NCBI RefSeq assembly: GCF_042242105.1
Contig: NC_092013.1
Location: 4,087,987 to 4,151,986, forward strand
Direction: 5' to 3'
From: Pempheris klunzingeri
Lineage: Eukaryota; Chordata; Actinopteri; Acropomatiformes; Pempheridae
Length of the DNA stretch: 64,000 nt
Under the pieces are notes generated by a model, which was given only the letters and a program-made list of their open reading frames with translations, was not told the origin of the DNA and ran no database searches. Both the position numbers and the translations under genes were made by a program. Below are positions 9,678-21,116 of this stretch, piece by piece. Positions within the stretch are counted from its first letter, which is position 1; every line of letters begins with the position of its first letter.

Positions 9678-11225
9678 TCACAGGACCTCTGCCAGGCAGC
9701 GGTCAGTACCTTCGCTTGCCTCCAGCCGCACCTGCCGGCTGGTTTTTCTGTTCTCCACCCAGGAGTTGTGTATGACGGTGCCCCCTGGTGAAGGGTCCAC
9801 CTGCAGCAGGGACACCACCCTCTTCTTAACCTTCGTACGGAGAGCGCGGCGCAGCTTCTGTCGGGTGAAGGCGTAGAGCAGAGGGTGGGAGACGGTGGTG
9901 CCATAGGCCAGGGCTAAGAACCAGAGGCGTAGGCTGACCAGGGCGTCGCTGGGGCCTACGCCCAGGATTAGCACGTTGGTCACAGAGAGGGGGGCCCAGC
10001 AGCCCAGGAAGGTGGTGATGATGATGAGGGACATCCTGAACACCCTCCTCTGTCGCTCTCTCCGATCCCTGTGTCTCCGCACTGCCCGCCTCAGGGCAAT
10101 GATGGCCGACACGGAGGCCTGGACGCCCATGGTGGCCGGCATGGGGGTCGCGGCGCCCGTGTCAGAGGTGACAAGCGGGGCGGTCGAGGACAGGGCAGGG
10201 GGGGAGGTAGCTGTGGGGGTGGGGGAGGGCGAAGGGATGAGGGGAGGGTGGCTAAGCTGTTTGGTGCCATCCGTGGTGCACTGCTCCCCTCCTGCCTCCC
10301 CGCCATCATTCATTCTGACACCTGCCTTCTTTTTTTTCTGTTTCTTGTGGCGCCCCCTGCAAGAAGGGCCCCTGAACCGCTGGCTCTTCTTCATGTGGGA
10401 GCCGATGCGGATGTTTAAAGCCCTCAGTATTCTGGAGTAGGTGAACAGCATGACTGCCACGGTGGTGAAGAAGATGGGCACCTGCAGGATAAGATGGTAA
10501 TACATCCCCAGGCCCGTGTGGTAGCCCTGCCCGCCAACACACAGCAGTGTCCAGTTACGCCACGCTGGCACCGCTGTGGCGCTGATGCCATGTGAGGACA
10601 GCGACAACGGTGTCACCTGCCCTCTCTCCTCTCCCCCGTCCCCACTGGACCATTGCACCTCCAAGAATGGGATAAAAAACACAGCCACCGATGTGACCCA
10701 AACAGCAGTCAGGAGCAGCGTCGCTCTCCGTGTGGTCAGCAGCCTGTTGGCCGGCCGCACTGAGATGTCGTATCGGTCCAGGCTGATCACCAGTATGTTG
10801 ATGGCTGTGGCTATGCTGGCAAAGGTGACGCAGGCCTCGTGGAAGCAGCAGAGCAGGGCCAGGTTTGGTCCTGGAGGCAGCAGCACCACCACCAGAGTGA
10901 GGGGCAGACACAGCACACACACGGCCACGTCCAGCACGTGCAGATTTACAGTCACCATGTTGCTCACCGAGTCCACCAAATTGGACTGAGAGCAGTAGAG
11001 CACCAGCACAGTCAGGTTGCTGCTGAAACCCAACACCAGCTCCAGCATGAGGAAGGCGGTGAGCGACACCTGGAAGCCCAGGGAGTACGGCATGTACCAG
11101 GACGCGGGGCTGCTGGACGAGCCCCCTCCTCCCTGCTCCTGAAGGCCTCCTGCTCCCTCCAGGCCGGCCACCGTCCCAGCCCAGCCAGCGGTGGCTGGGC
11201 TTGAGGTGTAGCTGTCAGTCTCCAT
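9678..11225 (-). CDS. gpr22: GPR22-type orphan G-protein coupled receptor
   Basis: Intronless coding region, 515 residues. Seven membrane spans are visible. TM1 is at about 50-77, preceded by a Gly/Ser-rich extracellular tail; TM2 has NLHVLDV; the TM3 end has SLDRYDIS (DRY at about 150-152), which is the GPR22 form. TM6 has GCWAPLSV and TM7 LAYGTTVSHPLLYAF. Compared with human GPR22, which I recall as about 433 residues, the start region FQVSLTAFLMLELVLG, the block FHEACVTFASIATAINI and the tail KKRVVSLLQVDP..AVIHNSW are closely matched, so identification is firm. TM7 carries HPLLY in place of the usual NPxxY, as in GPR22. The third inner loop is enlarged by a basic, then Pro/Ser/Thr/Ala-rich insert. 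The ligand is not established. Teleosts keep two paralogs (a and b); I cannot say which this is. A clean acceptor at 11337-11338 suggests a 5' UTR exon junction just upstream. Confidence 0.93.
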   Translation of the reverse strand: METDSYTSSPATAGWAGTVAGLEGAGGLQEQGGGGSSSSPASWYMPYSLGFQVSLTAFLMLELVLGFSSNLTVLVLYCSQSNLVDSVSNMVTVNLHVLDVAVCVLCLPLTLVVVLLPPGPNLALLCCFHEACVTFASIATAINILVISLDRYDISVRPANRLLTTRRATLLLTAVWVTSVAVFFIPFLEVQWSSGDGGEERGQVTPLSLSSHGISATAVPAWRNWTLLCVGGQGYHTGLGMYYHLILQVPIFFTTVAVMLFTYSRILRALNIRIGSHMKKSQRFRGPSCRGRHKKQKKKKAGVRMNDGGEAGGEQCTTDGTKQLSHPPLIPSPSPTPTATSPPALSSTAPLVTSDTGAATPMPATMGVQASVSAIIALRRAVRRHRDRRERQRRVFRMSLIIITTFLGCWAPLSVTNVLILGVGPSDALVSLRLWFLALAYGTTVSHPLLYAFTRQKLRRALRTKVKKRVVSLLQVDPSPGGTVIHNSWVENRKTSRQVRLEASEGTDRCLAEVL

Positions 11226-11336
11226 GGCGACCTCTCAGCCCTCATATATTGCATCTGTCACGCCGTTGATGAACTCCCATGATGCACCAGGCTGAGCCAC
11301 CATGATGCAGGGATGAATAACAGCTTGGTGACAGCA
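11226..11336 (-). promoter_or_regulatory. gpr22: gpr22 5' UTR segment with two upstream ORFs
   Basis: On -, CCTTTCTCCCCAG ends at 11337, a strong acceptor that would start the coding exon at 11336. The leader then contains an ATG at 11301-11303 opening a 22-codon frame that ends at 11235, and another ATG at 11254 whose frame overlaps the receptor start and runs on to 11012 in a different frame. If this leader is transcribed as drawn, both would limit initiation at the receptor ATG. Confidence 0.45.
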
Positions 11337-12287
11337 CTGGGGAGAAAGGAACACAATCCAGACAGATGAGAAATGAGCTGTGGAGACAATCAAAACATAT
11401 TTCCTCTCTCATGTCAGACATCTCAACATAACTTTGGACAGAAAAGTCAGAACAGACTCTTTCTTTCAATCTATCCATGCACATATCAACCTCAGAGTCA
11501 GCACATTGAACAGGTGCTGCATTATCTGCATTAATCTGCCTCCTTTCAGTATCTCTGATTACGATGTTGGCTCAGCCATCAGCCTGAAAGGCGCACACAA
11601 GCTGTCGGATCCGCGGGCCGCTGCAGTAGTTAATACACAATAATGTGCACTGGAGCTCAGGGGAACGGGGGAGCTGAATGGAGCTAAGTAATCGGACCTG
11701 CAAGCAATCAACTGCCCTCTGCAGTGCACGAGAAAAACAAAAAAAACATTCAGCCGATTACACAAAATTGGTTATGATCTCTGCTCTGCCAGCTGTAGCA
11801 GATCACATGATTTATTCAAAATACCCCCCCAGTCGAAGGAGGATATTTATTAAGTGTTGGAAGGCGTCTGCCAACCTAACGACTACTTAAATTAATTCAC
11901 TTAAGTTTGTGAGTGTCATACCTGAGGAGGTAATTAACTAAAATACACTGTGAAGGAAGAGCTGCTGACTAAACCAAAAATAAGCATCAATCATGCGGCA
12001 GATTTCAGGGACGTTCATGTTATTAAAAATCTTAAAAATGTTAAGATGACGGTGGTTTTAGGGGACATTAATGCACATTAATGTACATTAATGTACACCA
12101 CAAAACTCTCCTGTAAATCCACACATTTTCACACATTTTCATATTTCTCTTGGTGCACTGACGAAACAAAAAAGATGCGATGTGTTTGTTAGTGATGTTC
12201 GGGGGCGTTGGTAGGCGTCACAGACATGAGCATAAGTCTCTGTAACACTTCTTTAAAACAACCTTATTATCTTCTTATCATAGTTAC

Positions 12288-12817
12288 TGACTACATTTAC
12301 ATGCACACTAATATTCCTCTATTGTTTAATACAGTAAACAGCATATTCTGAATTAGGCCTTGAGGGATATGCCGATATTATTCAGATTTTAGGAGCATTT
12401 GTTAGACTTGTGAACAGCACATTTGGAATATGAGTCTCTCAAGCTACGGCTGCTGCATCATGGGGGATTTTCTTAAAATGATTTTTAATTCGACATTTGA
12501 AAGGGTGAGACATGGACGTGTGAGAGGTTGCCAGCTGATGTGAAATCCGCTTTAACCATTTAAACCTCTCCATCACTTTACGTTAATCAGAGTTAAAGGA
12601 ATATTTGTGGAATATTAATTTTCATTAGGCATGTGGCATTAGGTGTCTTTTTCTGGAATAAGGGCAAAAACCGGAATATTTTTTGCACGTAAACCTAATT
12701 GATGTGTCTCTGTGTTGACAGATTTGGACCTTGGTAATGGAAACTGATCTTCTATATCTTGTTAAAGCCACAAATTTTATTTTTCAAACAGAAGCTGCAG
12801 GTTCAGTCGCATGTAAA
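12288..12817. mobile_element. MITE-like DNA repeat
   Basis: The left end has ACATTTACATGCACACTAATATTCC; the right side has GCACGTAAACC near 12686 and GCATGTAAACAG near 12810, i.e. imperfect inverted ends. Internal blocks such as GGAGCATTTGTTAGAC and ATTTGGAATATGA match, from memory, a repeat widespread in fish. No coding capacity is seen. The exact right edge is uncertain. Confidence 0.45.
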
Positions 12818-14222
12818 CAGACCTTTAACAGCCTTAACATCAGTAGTCTGTCTGGTGTTAATCTGGGTTGTAAAGGATATTTTTGGGACTTGTCGAGGGT
12901 GATGATCCAATCGATTGTTTTGACTTTTGAGGGTGTAGATTGATGGTGGTGCCTTTAAAGTGACTTTTGTTATAGTTGTCTGTTATAGCTGTTATTGACA
13001 CGGTCTTTTGGCGGTGGTGCACATGCAGACAGTATCTCAACAACCTCAAGATTAAGGGCGGCGCGTAAAACACACTCACACTCATTGATTAGAAGGTGGC
13101 TACTGATTACACCTGCGGGAAATCAATTGAGTGATTAAAATCACAGCTTCCCTTCGGCTGAAATTCATCAAGAGGTGGAAACCTCGGCGGCGCGAGTTCA
13201 AAACCCTCGACGGCGAACTCACAAGTCGAAAAGCGCAGGAGCCCAACAAATCAGCTCCCGACCATCAGCCTCTGCACAGCGCGGCACTCCGGCACCGAGA
13301 CACCCAGTTGAGTGATGGACTCGTTTTCTCCCCGTTTCTGTTGCCACGGCAACCACACTACAAGGGTCTGGAGTAATGAGGTCACAAGGTGCCATAGTAT
13401 TAAACCGTGTGTGTGTGTGTGTGTGTTTGAGACACCCAGCTCTTTGGTGACAGTGAGACGACAGAGTAGTGTAAGTAGTGGAAAAAACTGAACTACAGAA
13501 CAGAGACCTTGAAACATTCCCACGGAGAAGATAAGGGAGAGTAAAAAAAAAAAAAATCTCATAATGCATCACTGTCATTGGTTTGTTGGGCTGCGAGTCA
13601 AGATGTCGACATAAAACCTTCTGCTGCTGATATATTGAACACTGCCTCTAATAGCCGTCAAATAATGATAGTCTGTTGACTTCCATGTGTTCCCTGCAGC
13701 AGAATAACAGAGGAAATGGACGTCCTTTAACATCAACAGCACTCTTCAGTAATATAAGCAAATTATAGACTTCATGGAAACAAGTTTCTACAGAAATGCC
13801 TGCGTTTGCGAGGAGTCTGTTGGCGGATATAGATTCATGGTTTAGTTTATCTAGTGGGGATGTGGGAAGAAATTAAATGAGGGACACTGGGGGGGTGAAA
13901 AAATACCTCCAAAAACAGGCAGTGAAGAACTGAAGGTGTGCATGAGCGCAGCACTGCAGCCACTTTGCTTTACTCCTGTTGGAGGTTTCCAGCTGGTCCG
14001 ATCGTGAGCAGACTGTCTGATTGCAACCACAGGCCAGAATGGGGAGAAAGTGAAGATAAGGGGGCAATGGAGAGAGGGAGGGGGTGGGTTTCGATGGAGG
14101 CTGGAGAGAAATGGAAATGAAGAGAAGCATAGGACTCTTGTTTAAAAACAGGCACGCATCACCTGGAAGTAGGACATCTGAAATGCCTGCCAGAGAGCCG
14201 AGGCCGATTACAGAAAATGTGA

Positions 14223-14249
14223 AGGAAGGAAGGAAGGAAGGAAGGAAGT
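14223..14249. repeat. (GGAA)n tandem repeat
   Basis: About six GGAA units (GAAGGAAGG...). Confidence 0.9.
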
Positions 14250-14699
14250 AGAAAAGAAAGGCGAGCCAGCAGCAGTGGTAAACAAGATGTCCCAGGGTGC
14301 AAAGGTGGCAGCTTTTTTTTTTTCACATTAGCCTTCTTACATCAGCCTTCCCCTAACTGCTGCTGGTTTCCTGGTTGCCTCCAGTCCCCAACAGACCGCT
14401 TCAGTCCCAAAAGACTTTGCTCATGATTGCCTGAGTGAAAAGCTGCATGATGACTGCACAGGTTAGATGCTCAGCACAGGAGCGTCGGACAGATATCGCC
14501 AATCCATGAAAAGTGCAGCTGAAAAGCCGTCTGGTCGGAGACACGGCTCTATGGTGTGATTTTTAAACTGTGCCTTGTTATTTTCTACCTGAAACTATTC
14601 TGTTAGATTGGTGTGTACCGCTGTTCTCTTTAAAATAAAAGATTGAAACATCAATCAACGTGAACCTGCTCTGACCCTGCGTTCTTTATCAACAAGCTG

Positions 14700-15630
14700 G
14701 TTATTAAAGGAGAACTGTGGCTCTATTTATACATATTTTGGCGTCTAAATGACTAATAGGCACAGGAAATACAAAGACTGTATCATAATCCTTTGAGACA
14801 ACAACCCCCGATCGAAGTTCTTCTGTTATATAATTTTTATTCTACGTGTCTGACAACATTATGGAACAGATCCCAACCTGTAAGATCCCTTTGGTTTGAT
14901 CAGAAGCAGCCGTTATATCACTCTCCTCAAAGCCACCAGACTCCATTGACAAAAACAGTGATTTTTACCTTGCGGAACACGAGAAGTTGCTGGTCTACTG
15001 CTGGTCTTGATTTGTTACTTTCTTTGTGTTATCACGAGACTGTTAGTTCAGATCCGAACTATATCTTCCTGTGTTCTGTGAGGTTAAATTACTGTTTTTG
15101 TCAATGGAGTTTGGTGGCTTTGAAGAGAGCGATTTAACCTCTGTTTCTCGGTGGGGATCCTTTCCATAATGTTGTCAGTGCACTACTCCCTCGATCCACT
15201 AGATCCATACTAACAACACCCCATAGGGGCAGCGGTGGACCGGCAACTCGTCATGCTCTGCAAAATAAATTACTGTTTTTGTCAATAGAGGCCGGTGGCT
15301 TTGATAAGAGTGATATGACTGCTGCTTCTGGTTAAACCAAAAGGATCTTCCAGGTCTATTTCTGTAGGGATTCTTTCCATAATGCTGTCAGACACTTAGA
15401 ATAACACTCTGAGCCTGTCGGTGGCTAAAACAAGCACTTTTAATGGACCTATACTGTGATCAGGTGCAGTTGCCCCAAAGCATTACATAGCAGCCTTGTT
15501 TTGCAGATGCTGGCTGACACAATCTACCGGATCAATTCCAAAACTTTTTGTACGTACAAGCCATTTAGATTTAAAAAATATTTAAAAAAAAACATGGCCC
15601 AGGCTTAAAAATACTGGAGTTTGGCTTTAA
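14700..15630. mobile_element. Fold-back repeat with long inverted arms, family A, copy 1
   Basis: The left arm at about 14848-14970 and the right arm at about 15080-15180 are inverted copies. CTGACAACATTATGGAA matches the reverse complement of TTCCATAATGTTGTCAG, and AAGCCACCAGACTCCATTG matches the reverse complement of CAATGGAGTTTGGTGGCTT, both sides carrying GACAAAAACAGT. A third, partial arm follows at 15267-15400 in the same orientation as the right one. A related element sits in a uqcrc1 intron (44565-45215). No transposase is seen, so it is non-autonomous. The outer limits are approximate. Confidence 0.65.
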
Positions 15631-16169
15631 GACTTTTCTCTCTCCTTGACGAATCTGAGTGGCCTCAGAGTTGGTTCAGGCGCTGTTAATTTTTTAAGTC
15701 CAGATAAAACCTTGTCTGACAGCAGCAGCACCACCACTCCTGATAACTAGCTGTGAGTCAGAGGCAGACGAGCGTGAAGCCAGGTGCGTTTCTCAAGATG
15801 GCTTCCTAATTAAGTCGCCTGCGAGTGGAGTACGCTCACCAGGGAGTTCGGCGAGCGACAGTGTGCGAGACCATTTTCTAGCTTTGCAGAAGGCAATAAT
15901 CTCACTTAGACCCTGATGAACTAAGGTCGAAGAAAATGTCGCATCAAGGTGATGCATTTAATCAGTGGTAGCTCTATCCCAGCGACACCTTCTCCCTTTA
16001 CCCTCTGACAGCATAATGAGGTCGAATGTGAGAGCAATAACACATTTTTCCTCGAAAACTGAATGTCAGGTGATGATGTCAAGAACCAAGACGTGATGCC
16101 AGTTCTCCGAACACGTTAACCACTGGGATCTGCTTCCCAGTTTGAATCGCAGCCTTCTGGGAACGCAGA

Positions 16170-16420
16170 GGTCAAAGAAATAGTTTGACAGATTGGGAAA
16201 TACAAGAATTTGCTTTATTGAAAAGAGGAACATAAGAAGACAGATGCCACTCGCATGTGTATCATATATGGTAGGCTAAATCCAAAGCTACAGCCGATTA
16301 GCTCATATTAGCATTAAGACTGGAAACAGGTGGCATCAGCTCACCTGGAGTTAATGTGACCTGGTGCAATGAAATGACTTCCTGAAGTCCCCACTGGTTC
16401 CTTTAATAAACATAAGCAGG
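16170..16420. mobile_element. Interspersed repeat, non-coding, teleost-wide type
   Basis: The blocks AAATAGTTTGACA, TTGGGAAATAC, ACAGCCGATTAGCTCA and TTAGCATTAAGACTGGAAACAGG in this order match, from memory, a very common non-autonomous repeat of spiny-rayed fishes. It carries no gene. The superfamily is not assigned. Confidence 0.5.
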
Positions 16421-17621
16421 ACACTAGATTAAGTATATTTCCCCAAACTGTTGGATTTAAACTGAAATATTTGTCAAACATGAACATTTTAACATTTTAT
16501 TGTCTGATAATAAACTGATGTTATTCTTGGTCACATCTGCCTGCAGCGCATGCCTGATGTTTTCAGTGCAAAATGCAAAACTTTACACATGATTACATGC
16601 AATATGTAAAACGTATTCATTTTATCCTGCACTGCACTTGACATCCCATCTGTGTCCTGATCCATAATCCTTTGTTTGTGATTCAGTCGCGTGGAGTGTC
16701 TCCGTCGTTTTGATCTCATTTTAGTTCTATTTATATGTAAATGTTTACAATATTTAATAGTTTGTTTGTTTTTTCTCATCTGACCTGTTTATGGATGCAT
16801 ATTTTGTTGCTTTGTGATCTTGTTTAATGCCAGCGTTCTTCAGGATGATCAAGTCAGAAGTTCAAACTTTCCAGAGATTTAGGTTTTTCTAACAGACTTA
16901 AAAAGGAGGAAACTTTTTTTCTGCGTCTGTTGTTTTAACATCAGTGTTCAACAACCACACAAAGAGGGACACCAGCTTAAAAATGTGCTCATCATTGTTG
17001 CCGTCTCCACCTGAGCAGTCAGACTTGAAGGCACAATAAAAACTTTTAATTACAAACAACACCAGAGACTGATCAGATAATAAAATAGATAATTTGTCAC
17101 TTAAGCAGAGCACCGACGCCTCAGCGGGGGAGTTAATTCGCTGCATCCAGAGCTACAACTTTCCACTCGGATCAGTGTGACGCTCCACGATCCTTTTTCC
17201 CCTCCGGTGTAGGAAGCCAGAAAATATGTGACAAGAGACTGTATAGCATTTATAATTGAGCAGCTATAGTCACATCAGCGTTTCCCAGAAGCAGCAGCAC
17301 AAAGATTAAAAAAGATGAACGACAGAGAAGATAATCTCGCTATTCCTGAGAGACCAGCTGATGTAACAGGTTGTCAAAGTGACACATCGTGAAAAGACAA
17401 GAATGCAGCAGAAAAAGTACAAGAATAGTAACAGGGAGCACATTTTAATGTAAGATTATTTAAGGCAATATTGTATAAAATTAAAGCTGCGTTTAAGATC
17501 AAAATCAAGCAGCATATGCTGAGTATGTTACTGTTTTGCTCCCAGCAGACGAAGCGTGATTACACTGAATGATTACTGCAATTGAAAATGTAGTCTGTCC
17601 CCGGAGCCCAACAGCAAGCAG

Positions 17622-17717
17622 CGAATAAGAATAAGAATAAGAATAAGAATAAGAATAAGAATAAGAATAAGAATAAGAATAAGAATAAGAATAAGAATAA
17701 GAATAAGAATAAGAATG
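17622..17717. repeat. (AATAAG)n hexanucleotide repeat, about 16 units
   Basis: Perfect 6-bp repeat. It is the tandem tail of the LINE fragment that follows. Read on -, it gives a (LF)n pseudo-peptide, which is not a gene. Confidence 0.95.
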
Positions 17718-17880
17718 ACTTTATTTGTATAGCACCGTTAAAAAGAAGGTTTGCAAAGTGCTGTGACAGACGAGGCAAAGCAGGATACTCAGGACTCAAT
17801 ATAACAACATAAAAACCAACAGTGAGGCCAAACAAAAGCAAGACAGTTACACAGCTACACAGAAACACAGCAGAGAGAAG
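17718..17880 (-). mobile_element. LINE 3' tail fragment (L2-like)
   Basis: On -, the sequence reads ..CAGCACTTTGCAAACCTTC..GGTGCTATACAAATAAAGTC and then runs into the CTTATT repeat. This is the typical 3' end of fish L2-type elements. The 5' limit is not clear. Confidence 0.6.
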
Positions 17881-18969
17881 AGAAGGAAGGATGGTGCAAG
17901 ATGACGACGGTCAAAAGAAATAAAGGGCAGTAACAACAATTAAAAATGCAAATATAATCATGAATTTAAGAGAATACGAGCGATAAAACATAAAAAAATA
18001 AAAAATAATAGAAAATAATAAAAAGTAAAGTCAGGTTTGTTTCGAAAACGGACTTTTATTTGCATTTTCTAGTATTTTTATCATCTAAATCGCCATTTTT
18101 CAGGTGCTGAAGATGTTAGCAAAAGTCACCAATAACTTCCATTATCACTCTCATATTAAACCGACGTCATGAAGCTGTTTTGTTTATCGGCGAGCACGTC
18201 CACACATGTCTCTTCATGTAACTCACAGGTGTGGACGTGAACTCTTAAAGCTCTGAAAGCATCCAGGGGTTATGGCAGTTTGAAGTAAAGCAGTTTTTCT
18301 TCATTAAGATGCAAAGTTATGCAGCAAGGTGCCTGAAAATCTAATCAGACCGTCAACTCAGCCGAGGGAAGCTGTGGGGAAAGTATGACGCCTCTGTCAT
18401 GTAGTGTTGCGGGGAGAGTCAGACGTCACCTTGGTGGCAGGACGGAGGACAGCGAGCGGTGAGGGCGGGGATTTAATGGTCATTTTTTACCTCTAATGTA
18501 ATGAGACTGGGATCCCATCGACCCACTCGATACTTTCAGGTGATTTTTGCAGTCACAACAGAGGAGAGGCAGATCTTTCTTCAGCGTCTGGCCTCCAGGA
18601 CTCTGATCGTCCACCCCCCCCCCCTCCTTTTGTGCCGAAGAAGAAGCTTCAATCACTTGTCATGACAATGGCACCACAAAGACTGGCACAGCATCGACCC
18701 TACCACCGCATTACTCAGGACAAAGCGGTGCACAAGAATAGAAACAACGGCATTCAGGGCTGGGAGTGTGCAGCGTGAGGGTGTGAGTAACGACAGAGCA
18801 GAAAAGCTGGAGTCAACATGAGGACGCAGACCACGAACACTCCCTCTATACAATAAACACCCACCAGCATGTGTGTAATTTGAGCGCTCACGCCACGATG
18901 AGGACAAAATGTCAAGCCAGAGCAAAACACTTGCAAGGCCGCCGCTCATCCTGTTGGCATGGGAGAGCA

Positions 18970-19000
<31 letters not shown>
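18970..19000. repeat. (CA)n microsatellite
   Basis: About 15 CA units. Confidence 0.95.
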
Positions 19001-21085
19001 TCTACAGTATGTAACTACACAAATCCACACACATGCACACAGTTGTACAACAGGACACCTGCTGAGTCTGAGTGGCCTCGTAGCAGAAGATGAATACAGA
19101 GAGGATGAAAGTCTCATCCGGAGCAGCACTGGAGTATATTATAGGGTTGCACATGTTAGGGATTATTTTCTCTGCCAGCAGATGAAACACGAACACGGAC
19201 TGCATCCAGGATTCCCTCCTGAATCTGACTTCCTGCTGGTTGTCGGCCTTCGACGCGCCAACGCTGCGGGGAATGTGGTCTTTGGGGAACGACTTTGACC
19301 TTCAACTGCGACGGCTGCAGTGACATTATGTTTTACCGTCTTTCAAGAGAAGAATCATCATGAAACGTGTAATAAGTGTCATTTTAGGAACGAGCTCAAT
19401 GTAAATAAACACACAACATCATGTAGCCTATAATTCACACAGCGCCTGTTCCTTTGTGAAGCCGATATAATCTTTTAATCTAATTATTGATCATTGATCA
19501 TCTGTAATCATCTCTGTGGTCATTAGACAAAGCTATCCCAAGCTAAAAGTCCAGTTAAAAGCTTTAGTTCATTTGGTCTCGATGACAAATGAGGGTTGAC
19601 TCCATCCACAGATTAAAAACCATGTGGTTGAAAGTGCCAAATAAGGGCTAATAAGGGGACCTTGAGCTTTGTTGAACTCTATTTCCAAGATTGAGAAGTT
19701 TGATGTAAATTAACGAGGCTGGCGGTGAGATCATAGTTTGTGTAGCTGAACTGTGCAGCAGTGTAAAATGTGAGTGCAGCATCAGATCCTCAGAAGGATA
19801 AATGAACTCGTCCCCGGTTAAATCAGGTTGTACTGATCCAGGGCTTTTCCAAATTATTATTCAAAGATTCAAGCGTGTTTGAATCTAATTGTAACCTGAC
19901 GCACCGGATGGTTGGTCCCGTTCAAAAAAACACTTTGTACTTGTTGAACAAACCAACCAATCACACCAACGCACCGTATTATAACTCGAGCTTAGTCGGA
20001 ATAAGAGTTAAAACATCTTTTCCATCGAGAAAAGCCATCAGTGTTGTTCTTTGCTCTTCTTTCACTGTCAGATGCTTTAGGAGCCGCCATTGTTGTTTTC
20101 AGACAAACAGTTGCTTCTTGCTGATTAATCCGAACCAACACGGTTTGGCCAAAAAAGCATAAATTGGAACCTGGCGAGACGGATATTCACACAGCTTTAA
20201 TTGCTTACACCCTCCAAAATATTCAAAACTTTGCTGAAGGAAAAACAAGTTCCCAAAACATGTATAATGTATAATACTTTATGTCACATGATCAGATATA
20301 CATATGTGTGCTAACCCTCACCGCTGTGTTAAGGGTCAGGAAGGTCTGCCTCAGTCTGATTGGTTTATTGACCCTCTGTCCTTAATTGAGACTGTTGCTT
20401 TGGCTGCGTCCGTGCTTCCTATACAGAAATCCACTTATCATTTCTGTCAAAGTCATAAATATTTTGGCTCATTTCATAATGGAGCTGCAGAGCAGGATGC
20501 GTGAAATATGGGGAAATACAGAAGAGTGCTTAAAGGGAAAATATGAGGGGGGGTAAAATCTAGCAAAAAGACTTCATCTTCATCTTTAATGCATACGTAT
20601 CTATAAACGACGGCAAGGAGAAATCTGAGAGACAACTTATATGAACAGTGAGTGCACCTATCTGCCATTTCAGTCATTGACCAGAATGCACTTGGTATTG
20701 GGAAACAAATCCATTATTTAGACAGACTCCCCAAACGATGGGCAGGTTTGAGCAAAGCGTCCAGGCTCTCAGTGAAGGCCTTTGTGTTGTCCTGTAAGCT
20801 GAATTATTTATCGCCGAGCTGAAATACGGACCTGAAATAGCCAGCCATTGAAAAAGCTAAGCTTGTGGAAGAGTAAGAGACGAGTAAAGAGGAGGGAAGG
20901 GAAGGGAGGGAAAGGGAAAACGGAGACGGCAGGAAAGGTGTGTGCTGCAGCTGACGGATGACAGACGCTGAACAGAAAGCCACTTGGTGGAGAGTGATGA
21001 GGTCACTTAACTGCAGAAGGAGGCAATTAGAAGACAATTTGTCCATTTGTGTGTGAGCTGATGGCAGCAAGACAGAGAGGGGGTG

Positions 21086-21116
21086 ATCATGATGATGATG
21101 ATGATGATGATGATGC
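21086..21116. repeat. (ATG)n trinucleotide repeat
   Basis: About ten units of GAT/ATG. Read on -, it gives a His run that is not a gene. Confidence 0.9.

Larger units (their letters stand above)
11340..14690. other. Gene-free stretch, possibly gpr22 5' intron
   Basis: No coding exon recognised on either strand. It contains a DNA-transposon-like repeat (12288-12817), a GT run at 13409-13428, a poly-A tract near 13543 and a (GGAA)n run at 14223-14249. If the first exon near 22.8 kb is real, this is intronic. Confidence 0.5.

Noticed and set aside
9976-11204. Several open frames on + opposite the GPR22 gene
   Set aside because: Shadow frames of a GC-rich coding exon on the other strand; their products resemble nothing.
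13180-13230. tRNA-like GAGTTCAAAACCCTCG segment
   Set aside because: It resembles a T arm only over a few bases; no cloverleaf or A box can be formed around it.
17560-17868. (LF)n-rich frame on -
   Set aside because: It is the translation of the AATAAG hexamer repeat and a LINE tail.
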